A DNA stretch of 64,000 bases from Isoperla grammatica (Eukaryota; Arthropoda; Insecta; Plecoptera; Perlodidae), in assembly GCA_945910005.1 (NCBI GenBank), contig OX246744.1, forward strand, positions 5,207,680-5,271,679. The letters run 5' to 3'. The translations under genes and the position numbers were made by a program. Shown piece after piece: positions 1-34,900 of this stretch. The stretch's first letter is position 1, and each line of letters begins with the position of its first letter. Below the pieces are notes generated by a model. It was not told the origin of the DNA. It searched no databases and saw nothing but the letters and a program-made list of their open reading frames with translations.

Positions 1-3000
1 CCCTCGCTGAGGTCGCGTATCACCTTGCCCAAGGTCGTCAGCGACAGGTTGATGGAGCAGCCCTCCTTGAAGCGGTCGGCCGTCGCGTTCATCTGGCCGG
101 TCTTCTCCGAGCCGGCCAGGTCGACCAGGTTCAGGTGCGACACCTGGATCGCCCCGTCGCTTTCATCGCCTCCCCTCGCCTCGCGACTCTCCACGATCTG
201 CGCGCACGCACACACGCAACGTTCATTGGATTTTCAACAAAATGAATGAATACAGCAAGTAGGGATGGGACGTTTAAACGTGGGAGTGGCTCTAAACGTT
301 TGTACTTTTTACGCCTCGTTTAAACGTGTGTACAGAAGTGTTTGTATATAAGATAAGAAACAAATATTTTACAACGGAGCGTACTGCAGTACTAGTCTAC
401 CATTCCTACAGTTTTTTCTAGCTACAAATTGTAATTTTACCCAATGTTTTGGAACTTTTCGGTAATTTACTGCAAAGGTAATTTTATTCATCTCGTGGCA
501 GGGGATAGAGCGAATAAAACGTTTAAACAAAAACAAAAAATCTTGCTTCAAAATAAGAATAAATTAGGCCTATTATATCAAATTTATTTGTATTTTAGTT
601 AGGCCCACTAAATATTTAGCCAGCTCTGCTAAAACTTGTTCTCTCCTGGGAAATCTTCTTCTTATGCCAACAATTGTCCTATTTGGCCATCATGCCTTGG
701 AAATCACACTTTCGATTGGAGGTTGCCATGAAGAAAACAAGTTGGCGATGGGGTAGATATTTAGAGGGCCGCTATAATACCGGGCATTACAGTTACTACT
801 TAATATATTTTGGGGTAGGCTACTCATAACGGTCGATCCCTGTGTTAAACCATCAAATTAGTTTTCTTTCACAATTAGTCATTCTAGTAGGCCTACGTAT
901 GGACGTGATTGGTGTCAAAGAATTTACGTCGCCATCAAGTATGACGTCCGTTTTGTCGCGTCCTGCGAAAGAAGACAACCGGGGCTCGAGACTCACCAGG
1001 CGAAATATCGTGTGCGACCTCGAGCTCCGCTCGTTCATGTTTGTCTCTGCGATGCGGCGGTTTTTCTCGCCTCGCAACATCAGCTGGATTACCTGGAACA
1101 AAATAATACCAGTCACAATTTGAATGCATAATCTCATGATACCTAGTACAAAAAAAAAAATGGCTAAGTTCTTTTGAACCTGTCTCTCTAAATGGAGACA
1201 CAAAATTTTTGAAAAAAAAATGTAACGTATTCGCACAAGGTAGGTGAACAAAAAAAACTGTTGTTGACAAAGTTTATAACATAATTATGTGAAAGAGCAT
1301 CAAATTTTAAATGGAATACATTCAACGATTTCCAGTAGGCAGCATTTATCGTATTACCATCTTCTAAAATCGGTAACCACCTATAATTTGAAAACGCCAT
1401 TATTGAAAAACATGATCATGTGCTTAATCAACTCAGAAAACATAGCTGCACAACGGTGTAAAATACAAAAAAAAAGAATTGAAAATAGTCAAGCAACCAG
1501 ATTTCATTTAATCCGGCGAAATTGAATGGAACGACCACTTGGCCGATGAATCGACGAACGTAAAAGGATAGTGGCTCCACATATATATGCATGACGCGTA
1601 CACACACCTTGATAGACGAATTGGCGACCTCTTCCGTGACATCTTTAATGACGAACTGTCCGTCCTCCTCGCGGACTCTCAGGTCCGCGTTCGTCGGTTT
1701 CAAGAGGTCGTTTACCTTTTCGTTGTAGATTTCCACGTAGGAAGCGCTGAAAGTAAGAAACAGAACTCGTTTTCGATCTCTTTAATTTTACTGTAAAGAT
1801 TTGGTGTAGGCCTACATGTTGCTCATGTTGAAATATAAAGGTTAGGTCTACCCATTGATAACAGACCCTAAACTTTCAGTGAAGATGTGTAGTAATTGAT
1901 AACTTATTTTATTTAGGAGGTTCCTAGAAATTATAGAATATTAAATCACTTTATAAATATGGACGAGAATATATGAAAAAAAGATCGAAGGAAGAAGAAG
2001 ACGGAGAAGAACAAGGAAGAGATGGAAGGAAAAGATTGCTTAAGACCTACAGACGAGAGGAGAGAACTGGGAGCAAGTACAGGAAGTATGATTACTGGGA
2101 AGATAGGAAGAGGTGGAAAAATTTGGTTGTGAAACCCAAGCTGACCCTGCCAGAAGCAGGAAACGGCTATAGATAAAGAAGATGATGATGATGATGATGA
2201 TGACCATGATAAATGTGGACCATGTAGGCCTACAGAAAACCTCATGTAGTGAGCACATACAACTTTATTTGGCAATGACAAGCTAAGATGTTTGAAGCGC
2301 TAAGATGTTTTACAGTTTTAAGGCATTTCAACAGACATAAATCGGGGGGTCTGCAGGGTAGGTCGAGTTACGACCTCTAGACTCGACCTTAGGGTAACAC
2401 TCACCGAAGCAGGAACTCTCGACCCTGTTGATTCTTCATGGTCTGGAAGATGTGTTCCACGGCTTGTCGGGTGACTCCGACGTCCTCCGTGTCACCGACC
2501 ATCGTGTGGGTTTTACCTGTAAACCATTCAAATTGCGTAACGTTACGAGGAGCCATGGTAGCCAAATAAAAGGTGCCTACTTTGTTTTTATTTTGTTATG
2601 ATACCTAATTCTACTATGGTTTAGACTTCAAACAGGACACGATCTGCTTGGAAAGCACCTATATAAAATAGGAACCATCAACAGCAGGATGTGCAGTCTA
2701 TGTGGGAGGGAAGAACAGAACAGAGAGCATCTGATGAGATGTCAAGGTCTTAAGAATGAAGTAGATGGTCGTCCACCTGGCATGAGCTATGAGGAAAAGG
2801 AAGCCTGTCTCTCTTTACTGGAAAACCAGAAAATGCATGATGGCCCAGTAAGCCAAAAATGCGGGCATAGGAAAAGAAGAAAGAAGAAGACTATGGTTTA
2901 TATTTCCGTAAGAAATGGCCAGAAACTGAACTGAACTGAAGGGATAGGCCTACGTTAAGAAGATGTCAAGGCTAGCTTTGACAAACTGCATAATGACTTT

Positions 3001-4470
3001 TCTACCTCAATTTCAATTCAAAATGTTTATTTTCACTTTTAAACATGAACTTAGGCCCACATATGCAATAACATAACCATACTAAACACTACCTACACTT
3101 GGAAAGTTTTAACCTGATTTAGCACACACACTTCTAGTGGTTAATTTCCAATAAATGTTAATTCTTACCAGAAGAAGTCTGCCCATATGCAAACACAGTT
3201 CCATTGATGCCATTAACAACGGAGTCGACAATGGGTTGCACAACCTTTCCAAACACATCTTGGTTTGTGTTGGTCTCGTTGAAAACATGATCTGAAACAT
3301 TCAATACATATAGGCCCACATTAGTTGGTTAAAAGAGAAGACACTATGAGTACGTTCTGAAAATGCTCAAGAAACTTGGATGACATCACTCATCCCAGCA
3401 TCTTGAGCACCGATATTTTCGGAATGGTCAAATCACGAAGGTACCAAGTTGTCGGTGGCGGTAACTTAAAATGAAATAATGGCAGGTGATAGGATTGAGC
3501 TTCTAGTGGCGTTGGTAAATGAAATCATTTCGTCAGATTCAAAAAGTTTTACGGCTTAGGCCTAGGCGTTAGCCCTAACGCATAAAAGACCGGTAGGCCT
3601 ACAGACATGCCCTAAACTGAACAATAGGGCTAGTTAAAGATTATAAAATGTGTTTACAACGTCTAATCTACTTCCATCTTCTTCTGTAACACATATTACT
3701 GTGTTGGAGAGCGGGGACACAGGATTCCGCCAATGTAATTTGTAGTTTACCACCTTTTTGATAATATGCTCGGGATGCTCGAACGAAATCCTCGGGCGTC
3801 TCAGGCGTGCTCGAAACACTTGGGATGCTATTCACGGAACGCTGGTTGTAGGCGTTTCAAGCATTTTAAGCCATTTACGGAACGGAGCACGCTTAAGGCG
3901 TATTCAACAGTTTACAGAACGTACCCTATGAAGTGGGTGCTTGAAGGGGGGTGGGGGGGAATCAAAATGGGGAACTGAGTGGCTAGAAGGGCCCACACTC
4001 AAGCTAAATGGCTGAGAAGTGAGACCTAGCCTAGGCCAGGTCTATGAGGATAAAGTGCCGAGGTTGGCAGGCTACTGCTGATTCCGTGATGCCAAGAGCA
4101 ATGGTGGAAACTAGCAACTCAACTAAATGTGACGTTGGTAGGCCTAGGCCTAGGCCCTAGGTCCTACAGTGTAGAGATAACCTACATACCCCCTAGGCCT
4201 AGGCCTATGCCTGCATGTGGCCAGGCTTTACATGTTCTAGGTCTTAGTCCTAAGGCCTAGGGAGGCGGGTAGGCCTAGGCCTAGGCTAGGAGATAACTAG
4301 GTTAATGTAGCAATGAGAGACTTACCAAAAAAATGAGTTTCTTTAACACTCTGCGTGCTCACATCAATTTGATTGATCTGTTTATCATTCGGAACAGACC
4401 AATGCTTTTCGTGCTTTTCACGATCAAGCAGAGGCCTGACTTTTAAGACCACCACTATTTTAGTAGACAT
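1..4470 (-). CDS. CENPE: Kinesin-7 (CENP-E type) motor domain, N-terminal part; gene continues past the left edge
   Basis: Microtubule motor of the kinesin-7/CENP-E family; in animals it moves chromosomes at kinetochores in mitosis. Six exons on the minus strand join in frame: 4470-4326, 3291-3169, 2516-2405, 1746-1608, 1092-997 and 197-1 (812 nt, about 270 residues). The start ATG is at 4470-4468. The P-loop GQTSSGKT is split between exons 2 and 3. Exon 4 carries VEIYNEKVNDLL, exon 5 the switch I motif NERSSRSH, and exon 6 the switch II motif LVDLAGSEK followed by KEGCSINLSL. The resemblance to CENP-E (EIYNE, SSRSHTIFR, SREx then SHLNLVDLAGSE) is closer than to other kinesins. Donors are GTAAG/GTGAG except intron 4, which uses GTGTGT. 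The neck and coiled-coil tail lie outside the window, so another kinesin-7 cannot be fully excluded. Introns 2 and 3 hold LINE fragments. Confidence 0.9.
255..345. mobile_element. Partial copy of the TTTAAACG-rich hAT-like element
   Basis: Starts near GGGATGGGACGTTTAAACG and is rich in GTTTAAACG words, as is the element at 19859-20247. No second terminus was found here, so it is a fragment in CENP-E intron 5. Confidence 0.4.
1958..2200 (+). mobile_element. LINE 3' fragment (RT C-terminal tail) with GAT-repeat end, in CENP-E intron 3
   Basis: A short lysine/arginine/glutamate-rich reading frame on the plus strand contains the tail motif YWEDRKRWKNLV, then a stop and a (GATGAT)n tail. The same tail occurs on the minus strand near 13650-13955. 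The remainder of the element is absent, so this is a dead 3' remnant. Confidence 0.6.
2600..2945 (+). mobile_element. Retrotransposon C-terminal fragment with Cys/His zinc-knuckle-like motif, in CENP-E intron 2
   Basis: The frame reads LQTGHDLLGKHLYKIG, then MCSLCGREEQNREHLMRC: a C-x2-C-x7-H-x4-C pattern typical of the C-terminal end of non-LTR retrotransposon RT/RNase H proteins. It ends with a (CTGAA)n-like tail at about 2926-2939. It is a degraded fragment, not a host exon; the CENP-E exons on the other strand flank it. Confidence 0.55.
4138..4290. repeat. TAGGCCTA/CCTAGG low-complexity patch
   Basis: Dense overlapping TAGGCCTAGGC words in CENP-E intron 1. The same palindromic hexamer-rich sequence recurs at 28.8-29.4 kb and scattered through the window. 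Confidence 0.8.
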
Positions 4471-5001
4471 TTAATCGTGTATGCCTACCCCGTAGAATTC
4501 GCTGACGACTGGCCGAAGCCAAAACTCTACCTCGTTTTGCGGCGGATGTCAACAAGTCGTCAACGGTTCAACTTTAATTTTCAAAATCGACGTTATATAC
4601 ACAATAAGGTACCAACCATCCAATCAACGGATAGGTATTTGTTGTTCAAGGCGAATAGCCAATCATAGGCCTAGTACTGGAAAGACAAGAGGAATTTCTT
4701 GTCGTGAACATAACGCATCGGTAAGCAGCTTGGCCAACATTGGTTTTGTTTCACCACTCACTACTGAGTACTGCCAACATGACAGTACCATTCTACTGAT
4801 TTCACTCAACTGACAGCTGCCTTGAACGAGCTTATTTTCTCAAAGCTTTATAGCTATCTAAGCTTGCTCTATCATCTGTTGTGGGTTGAGGTGATACATA
4901 TTGATTGATTTCAGTCAAGTTTTGAATAAAACCGACAAGGCCGATAGGAATCTAATAATATCGTGGACGCGCGGAGGGCGTACATAACCTTAAAAATAAT
5001 C
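4471..5001. promoter_or_regulatory. Divergent (head-to-head) intergenic promoter region between CENP-E-like gene and ELP2
   Basis: 531 bp separate the two start codons, which face away from each other. No convincing TATA box was seen near either start. CCAAT-type words (CCAATCA at 4619-4625 and 4660-4666) are present. Bidirectional use is inferred from geometry alone. Confidence 0.55.
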
Positions 5002-27450
<22,449 letters not shown>

Positions 27451-28170
27451 TAATGAGCGATGCGGCAAAGCGTGTGTATCACAAGCAAGCGAGTGTTTCT
27501 TTATTTACAATTTATCAACAATTGTATGTTTTAAATGGTTATAAACATTTTCATATATTTTGTTGTAGCCAGTAACCGGTTAGTGTCTAAACTGTAACGC
27601 GAATGAAAATGAGCGAGCAACCAATGTTAAAAATTGGTTGACAGTTTGTCTATTCAGTTCAGTTTTCAACACTGCTGTGTATGCGGATTCCAGCCGTTTG
27701 ATTGGTTCAGGAATTATTTGCTCACCTCATTCGCGTGAATGAAAACGAGACTGAAGCCCGGATTCTTAAAGTTACCACAGAAGATGGTTTTATAATTGAG
27801 ATGTTTATTAATGGCCAGAAATTTGTGATGGGCAAAGTTACGGTTAAAGGAACCAGCAACCGTGTCAAGAGTGTGTGGGACCACCTGAAAGTTGTATATT
27901 CACAATCTGTCAAAACATTGCAGCAGGCAGTGATTTCTTTGTGAAATGTATACCCGCATTACATAGTTTTAATTTTTTCGTCAAACTTGTTGTATTCAAT
28001 GACAAAAAAGCATCATTTTAAATTCCTAGCTATTGTTGTTATTTTTTTATCGCACTATTTTTCATTCGGTTTTGTTCTTGAATTCGATAAGTTCGACAAA
28101 AGTATTAACCCATGTAATGTGGGCATAAAGATTGTAGTGGTTGGACTGTTGATTAATAAAGAAAAGAAAC
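27451..28170 (+). other. ELP2 3' UTR / downstream region; AATAAA candidate
   Basis: Follows the ELP2 stop. AATAAA occurs near 28156 (GATTAATAAAGAAAAG), a possible poly(A) signal. An 81-codon open frame (27702-27944) lies within and is described separately. Confidence 0.4.
27702..27944 (+). CDS. Small ORF of unknown function downstream of ELP2 (uncertain)
   Basis: The 80-residue frame begins MVQELFAHLIRVNENETEAR and contains VTTEDGFIIEMFINGQKFVMG and SVWDHLKVVYS. It has a balanced, protein-like composition unlike the AT-biased chance ORFs nearby, with no recognised domain, signal peptide or membrane segment. It sits about 250 bp after the ELP2 stop in the same orientation. It could be a remnant exon, a retrogene or chance; no family was recognised. 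Confidence 0.25.
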   Translation: MVQELFAHLIRVNENETEARILKVTTEDGFIIEMFINGQKFVMGKVTVKGTSNRVKSVWDHLKVVYSQSVKTLQQAVISL

Positions 28171-28429
28171 AACGTTATACCTATTTTCTTAATCATAATC
28201 ACAACACCCAATCCCCAAATAGTTTGGTTGACTTTCATCACACATCATTGTAACTAGTTACAAATGTTTTGAAAAAGAAAAGGAAATATTTAAATGAAAG
28301 TAAAATGTTATTTTCAGTATTAGTGGGCCTAATAATTCAGAATACAACAAACAAGAAAAAATTAACTGAAATTTAAACATGCCGCGCTTTGCGGCAGCCT
28401 AACGTGCTACATCCGGGCGGAATGAGACG

Positions 28430-28442
28430 CTGTGATTGGTTA
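28430..28442 (+). promoter_or_regulatory. CCAAT-type element in a GC-richer stretch upstream of the 29.5-32 kb gene
   Basis: GTGATTGGTTAC (inverted CCAAT) follows the GC-rich CGGGCGGAATGAGACG stretch. A possible non-coding first-exon donor AAAGAA|GTGAGTACC lies at about 28771-28780. Suggestive only. Confidence 0.3.
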
Positions 28443-28817
28443 CTGCGTTCGATGGATATACTTTTGTTGTCGTGTTTGTTGTGTTCTGAATTATTCTTCC
28501 AGTTGATTTTTCTTCCATTGCTGGTGCCCTCCCAGTATCAACGAAAATGAAATAAAATAATTAAGTATGAAAAAATAGCTTGTAAAAATGTGAAAATGTT
28601 ATATAATCGAATGCACTTTATATTCGACCTTCGATATTGCGTTTCATCAACATCCGTTCTGTCGTCGGTGTCAGATAAAATGGCTACACAATAAGTGTTG
28701 TTGCTATTTAATTTATTTTTTAAATTACCGTATTTATCATAGTCTCATAGCAGTAATTGTGAATTACAAAAGAAGTGAGTACCACATAGAAAAAGTTACA
28801 TTAATCATGGATAGTTA

Positions 28818-29440
28818 GGCCTATTTGTGAGCCTAGGCCCTAGGCCTTTTTCAGTTTTCTTGTAGGCCTAGGCCTAGGTATGGTTACAAGCATTAGGGCC
28901 TGCTTAGGCCTAGCCTAGGCCCCTAGCCCTAGGCTAGATCATTATCATAATAAGGCCCTAGGCTAGGCCTAGCCTAGACAGTAACCAGTGTGGTAGTGTA
29001 ACCGCCACAACCACGTAGGCCTAGGCCTAGGCTAGGCCCTACCTAGCATAGGCCTAGGCCCTACCTAGCATAGGCCTAGGCCTAGGTCCCTCGACCAACC
29101 CTCTTGATTTATGCCGGAGAGCTTTCCTTAAGCTTAGCCCTACGTATAGATCTATATCTCACCCTCATCGAGTTGCCATTGGGTTTGAAGGAGGTAGAGG
29201 CCTAGTCACTGCTCTGCTTCTGTCCATCCAAAAGTTACGGGTAGGGTAGGCCCTAGGTAGGCCTACCCTAGCCTAGGGCCTATGCCTAATCCAGGGTTCT
29301 AGGCCTAGGCCTAGGTAGGCCTATATTAGCGTACGGTACTCTATTCATTTATCTGCTCTCTTCAGATCACATAAGTAGCCTAGGCCTAGGCTATCATTAG
29401 GCCTACACTGCCAAGTTTTTACAGGTAGTAGGCCTAGCCC
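28818..29440. repeat. TAGGCCTA-rich low-complexity block
   Basis: Long stretches of TAGGCCTAGGCCTAGGC and CCTAGGCCCTA variants, the densest in the window. No coding signal. Confidence 0.85.
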
Positions 29441-29522
29441 TAGTACTTTCAGACACCTGCCTATATTTTCAAAGGTGTGCTCTTCCGTGCCGTTTTAACA
29501 TGGCGCATAACTTGACTCTTAC

Positions 29523-32055
29523 AGATTTGAAATGTCTCATCTCCCACCCTTGAAGACGGATTATGCGATAGCCTACTACGGATTCCCTTCTCAGCACGTT
29601 CATCAGTCCGAAGAGGTGAGTAGTGGAAGTAAATAGGGGTATAATGGCAAAATTGCAAACCCTTGTCCAACCTCTTGACCAGTCAGGAGGTCAAGGTGGA
29701 ACACACAGGTTCGATTCTCAGCTGGGTCGGATGTTATTTTGGTCGTTGCTCGTTTTCACTGAAATATGTCTACATGGTTTCACAATACAGTGTTTGTGTA
29801 ATAATTGACTAGAGTCTATTCTTTTCAAAAATATAATACATGTGTGTAGGCCTACTGCATAGGCATATGCCCAAATTTTTTGGCTTATTAGTCCATCTTT
29901 CATTTTAATTTGATGGCGTTCTAGTAGATACAATCTACTCATTCTCCTCATAGTTAATACCAGGTGGTAAGGAATCTATTTCGTCAAGTTAAGACTTGGA
30001 CATCTCATGGTTGCCTCCCTATTCTGTTTTTCACTCACATAGAGACAGCAAGTGCCACTATCGCCATCGGTGATGATACCTAGTTCCGGTATTGATGCAT
30101 TTCCAAGTAGGCTAGCCTGAACGTGAAGTGCAGAAATAGAACACACAGTGAAAATGATACAGGCCTTGCAGAACTTGGGATAAAATGAATTTATTTATTA
30201 GGCCTATTTATTATTTTGTGTAGGCCCTAGTTAGGTCTAGGCCCTATGTAGGCTTTATTTTTTGACACTAAAATGGTATCAGATAACCGGTACATCTAAG
30301 TTGGATTTATGATTGTCACGTGACGTTGATAGCTAAGTTCTGATCAAGGGTTTTGTTGTAGGGTGTGAGTTAATAAAAACTAAAAATAATAAAGTAGGCT
30401 AAGCCTACCAGCAATGATAGTTAAAAATATTAACATTAAAAATTATATTATTTCAGCGGATGCAAGTGGGGATAGTTGTGTACAACGAAGATTACCTACG
30501 ACCCTCGACTGCATCAGCCAACCAGGTCGCTTCAAAGACACGGTGAGTGCAGCTTGGTGAATATATATATATATATATATATCTTGACCCCGTTTCCAAC
30601 ACTAATTCTCGGGTAGGGGGTAGTAGTGAAGTACTCCATGTCTTGGGCTAATGTCTTCGTTGCCGGCTAGCCAGGCCTGACACAACCACCTCCTAAACCT
30701 CTTCCTCGATCATTTCTTCCGTTACTAGAGGGCTGTTTAGTAGTTCTCTCCATCTCTCACGGTTTTCCCATAGTCTTTCTGCTTCAACTTTTTTCCATGA
30801 TCTTCCTCTATTCTCCACACTGTCTTTGATCCGATGAATACGCTTTGCTTTGCTTGGTGTATACATACCTCTATTATATTTTTGAATCTTGCCCTAGACA
30901 AAGTAAGCCGGCTCATTTTGATTTCCCTTCAGCTTTGTTACAAGTGGCTGGGCTGTTTAGTGTATCTGAATCATCATGTTGGATAATCTTATTTTGAGTG
31001 TCCTTTTTTGTTTCAGAAACATGAAAATTTCATTAAGCCCTGGATATCTCTGAATTGTGTCAACAAGAAGTCAATTTTGGAAGATAGTGAACATTCTGTT
31101 ACCTGCATCAAGCCAGCTGGATATCTTTATTAAAATTTCTATAAATTGTGTTTATTTTAAATTTATACTAACCAGTTTAATAACCTCAAGATTAACTTCA
31201 GTGTTTTGTGAAGCCTGAAGAACATTTAAAAGTATGCAATTAAAAGTAAAAACGTAGTATAACATACCATACATAATTCCTCCTTAAATGTGGCAGAAAT
31301 TGACTGATAATTTCCTTCTGATCCACACGAATTCATTCAAATGTTTGTGTTTTGATACGTATTCATTTCTATGATGCGTGTTTATATTTTTGTTTAACGT
31401 GAAGCCTGAAAGAACTTTAAAAATAGGCCGTTAAAACATAGTTCCTCAATTTCCGTGTGTGTGTTCTTTACCCCGCAGCTTTGGTTTGACCTTCTTGCTT
31501 CGTTGGAAGATTTCTATGGCCTTGGACTGAAAATGGTGAGTGGGTAAATTAGTAGTTTTGATGAGTACCACCCATTGAAAGTAGCCTGCAAAATAAGTTA
31601 ATAACATGAGCTGTCAAAGATCAGAACAGAGGGAAGAAACGTTTCAATTTTTGAACTCTTATTATACATATTCTTAATTTTGTATTATAATTCTTCCTTG
31701 AATATTTTTAAAAATATTGTAGGGTAAGTAGTTTTGTAGTAACTGCTTTACAAAGTAGCACAAAGAATAGGCCTAGAACTAACTATAGCCTAGGCCTATA
31801 ATTTAATAATGGAAACATAAAAAAATAGCGAGGATAACAAAACAAACTATGTTATTAATTGAAATAGGACAAGAAGGAACTTTAATAATTAATTTTGAAA
31901 AGAATTGTTTCTATAAATTTAAATTAAATTAAATTAAAAATATGTGTTTATGCTACATATTTATAATACTGTGCGTTACATTTCAGGAACACTGCGAGAC
32001 CGTAGGCAAGTTCGAGGCAACGAGCATCGACATCGACTGCCGGCGTTGGACATAG
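29523..32055 (+). CDS. Multi-exon gene of unknown function; two competing reading frames
   Basis: Four exons are defined by strong splice signals: about 29523-29616 (CTTACAG|...GAAGAG|GTGAGT), 30457-30542 (TTTCAG|...ACG|GTGAGT), 31479-31535 (CCGCAG|...ATG|GTGAGT) and 31987 onward (TTTCAG|). From ATG 29529 the frame gives a 73-residue protein (starts MSHLPPLKTDYAIAYYG) that stops at TGA near 31530. In another frame the last three exons are continuous and read CISQPGRFKDTLWFDLLASL, then EDFYGLGLKMEHCETVGKFE, ending at TAG 32055. That frame looks more protein-like but has a TGA just after the first acceptor and no upstream ATG here. No domain was recognised. Confidence 0.45.
30575..30845 (-). 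mobile_element. LINE 3' fragment, second copy
   Basis: Same element as 11275-12186: TTGACCC.GTTTCCAACA, TGTCTTCGTTGCCGGCTAGC and the RT tail. It is uninterrupted at the position where the other copy carries the 545-bp hAT insertion. Confidence 0.75.
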
Positions 32056-33660
32056 ACTGAGAAAACATTGTGTGTGAGCCGGTCGAGAAAACCACGTTGT
32101 ATTATCTTTGTTTGAAAGACCTGAGCTCATTCCGTTGTCGCATGCTTGGTATGATAATGGAGTGGGTGAGGCAACTTCAAACTCTATGAAATTGTCAACA
32201 CTGAAATTAAAATACATTCTCAAGAATGTGTTGATTTTATTGCAACTTGTAGGGATTAGAACTGTCGAAGGCAGGAATATAAATCAAGTAATATATATAC
32301 TTAAGAGATACATCTTTTTAGCACAAATTTTCTCTAAATTTAGCATTAATTATTTTAGATTTAGTATTTTGTAGCATTTAGCCTATATTTTTCTTTCCGT
32401 CAAAACCTTGAATATGAGGGGGTTTCTTGCAGTTCTAATGAAAAATTATGTGCAGGTAGGCCTACTAGTTAAATCAATTTAGTTTTAACTTTTCACTTCT
32501 TAAGGGGTTAAAATGCAGTTCTTTCTAAATCTCAATAGGAATGAGAACACATTATTTTTTGTAAAATTAGCATTTTGTAGAGTTTTCTAAAATAAAACCA
32601 ATAAATAAATGACCAATTTAGCATCTAAAACCCAAAACGCTAAAATAACGTATCTCTCTATATATATATACTGTATCAAGTTTCACTTCTTTGGAAGTAA
32701 TTAAATAAACTTGTATCAAAGTCAATACCTGGTAATTAATGCATCGTTCAATATTCAATAGAACCCAACTAGGCCCACGTGCAAACTTGTATCACAGAAT
32801 TGTTGTGTCTTACCATTTAATTAACTAATTACGTAATTATTATGCACATTTTTGAGTGGTACCTACTAGACTAGTTACTTATTTTGAGTCAGCTTAAAGG
32901 TTGAGCTGGACACCTGTTGAATCGGTGATTGACAACTTCATTGAAATCGAAGTTACTACTATGTAGTATGCACTAGACATACTCCACAGTTCATAAGAGA
33001 GTACTTATGAATAATAATGGCACTGTTATTTAATTTGAGCATTTAATTTAGCTTATTTTGATTTCCTACGTTCATCTGTTTGTCTCTGCATAAGTTATCG
33101 AGAATTACTTAAATCCGTAATTAATTTTTTTTAATTAGCCTACTACATAATATGTACTGTTTTTTGGATCACGAAACCATTGTAAAAACTGAGTTTGTTT
33201 TCGAGTAGTAGGCCTATTGACTGCGTCGATACCAAGAGAACTTCAGTGGGCATTGACTGGTGCTCCCTCGTCGAATGGCCCATTTTACCATATATATTAA
33301 TATTTCATAACGGCTACTGTCTATGAATGAAAATGGATACCAAAAGAAAAGCACATCCAATGACATCCACATCCTGAACATTTTCGCCTTGTACATTGAT
33401 AAATCACACTGAAACTACAATAATCCTTCCTCCCCCCCCCCCCCCCCCCAAAGTACGTGTCAAAAATATTTTGAATTTTCACTGTTGCCACTATTTTACT
33501 CTTTTTTTCTTTTCTTTTTGCAATTTTCTTTACACCTTTTCTCTTTTTTTATATAGGCCTATAATGTATAATATTCTTTGTCTTCATTATCACTTATTTT
33601 TCCCATAATTTTCGATAAAGACCTTTATATTCCTTACAATTTTCACTTTGTTTGTAAAAG
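32056..33660. other. Intergenic, AT-rich, no supported gene
   Basis: After the TAG at 32055 this holds probable 3' UTR and unremarkable AT-rich DNA, a short (TA)n tract near 32660 and the poly-C tract. Short ORFs have biased chance-like composition. Confidence 0.5.
33424..33450. repeat. Poly-C tract
   Basis: Run of about 18 C residues. Other G/C homopolymers lie at 52397-52414, 56816-56833, 60230-60270, 60803-60815, 61087-61099 and 63580-63594. Confidence 0.9.
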
Positions 33661-33668
33661 AATTATAG

Positions 33669-34147
33669 TAGGGATGACATCGGGTAGTAAAATCCGGATT
33701 CGATTCCAGCCCCTCAAGGATTCGGGTAACCCGAATCCTAGAAGTGTAAATCACGTCGCTCATCAATCAACATGTTATTTGAAAGCCATTGACCGCCCGT
33801 GGCAGAAGCTGCCAGCGTGCGTTCTGTCAGCCAGTGATGATGGTCGGTAAGGGGTGGGGGTAGGCCGAGAGCCAGTGGGAGCACAGGCATACCAGAACTC
33901 GCCCGCAGCAATTACACCACATAAAACAGGCTTAGTCTATTTTTAATCAAGCCGATAATGGGTACAGAACGGAGCGGGAAAGTATTTTATGGAATGGAAA
34001 CAAGTCATTTTGTTATCACCATTGTTGGCGCATTGTTGAAGCATACAACAATTCAACTAAAAATGTACCAGAACAAGATTCGAATCCTTAAAACGGATTC
34101 GGGTAATTTTTGGATTCGGGTAACCCGGATACCCGATGTCATCCCTA
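33669..34147. mobile_element. Non-autonomous hAT-like element (TAGGGATGACATCGGGTA ends)
   Basis: An 18-bp perfect TIR, TAGGGATGACATCGGGTA / TACCCGATGTCATCCCTA, is flanked by perfect 8-bp AATTATAG duplications (33661-33668, 34148-34155). Internal GGATTCGGGTAACCCG palindromes lie just inside each end. Non-coding. Confidence 0.92.
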
Positions 34148-34239
34148 AATTATAGTTATTACTTATTATTACTAATATTATGTATGGCATATTTTTCATA
34201 TTTCAACATATAGGCCTATTACTATGAATGGTATGTATG

Positions 34240-34900
34240 GCAATTCCCTTGAGCTCACTTAACCTGATACGAGGCTTCCTCTCACCATTTTGCTGTCACT
34301 CATATTAGGCTAGACAATTTACAAGTGTGAAAAACACATTAGGGTGTACCGGTACTAATAATATTTTCTAGCATCTTACTCGTTAATAGGTGGAGATTCT
34401 TGTGTGTAAGGCACTTTCAGTTTCACTTCCCCACCTCTGACGCGAGGCTTAGTTATCTCACCATTTTGCCGTCACTCATATTAGACAATACAAGTGATAA
34501 AAAACATTACTAGTAATGTTTTCTAGTATCTTAACTCAATGATTGGTAAAGTTTCTTGTGTGTAAGGCACTTTCAGTTTCGCTCTCTCACTTCTGATACG
34601 AGTCTTCCTCTCACCATTTTGCCGCCACTCATATTGGACAATATAGGCCTAAGTGTTAAAAACACATTAGTACTAATAGTGTTTTCTAGTATCTTCATTG
34701 ATCGATAGAGATTCTTCTAGGTAGGCCCATGGTTCTTTCTGTTTTGCTCCCTCACCTCTGATTCAAGGCTTCCTCTTACTGTTTTGCCGCCACTCATACT
34801 ACGTTATACAAGATATAAAAAAACTTATTAATAATATGTGCTAGTATCCTAACTCATTGATAGGTAGAGATTCTTGTAGGTACGGCACTTTCAGTTTCGC
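34240..34900 (-). repeat. Inverted block of the ELP2 intron-7 satellite (~4 units)
   Basis: Repeats of ACTCATTGATAGGTAGAGAT, GGCACTTTCAGTTTCGCTC, GATACGAGGCTTCCTCTCAC and TTTTGCCGCCACTCATATTA are the reverse complement of the intron-7 units. Confidence 0.85.

Noticed and set aside
853..1251. 132-aa minus-strand ORF as one exon
   Set aside because: Only 1092-997 is real CENP-E exon sequence; the remainder is read-through into introns on both sides.
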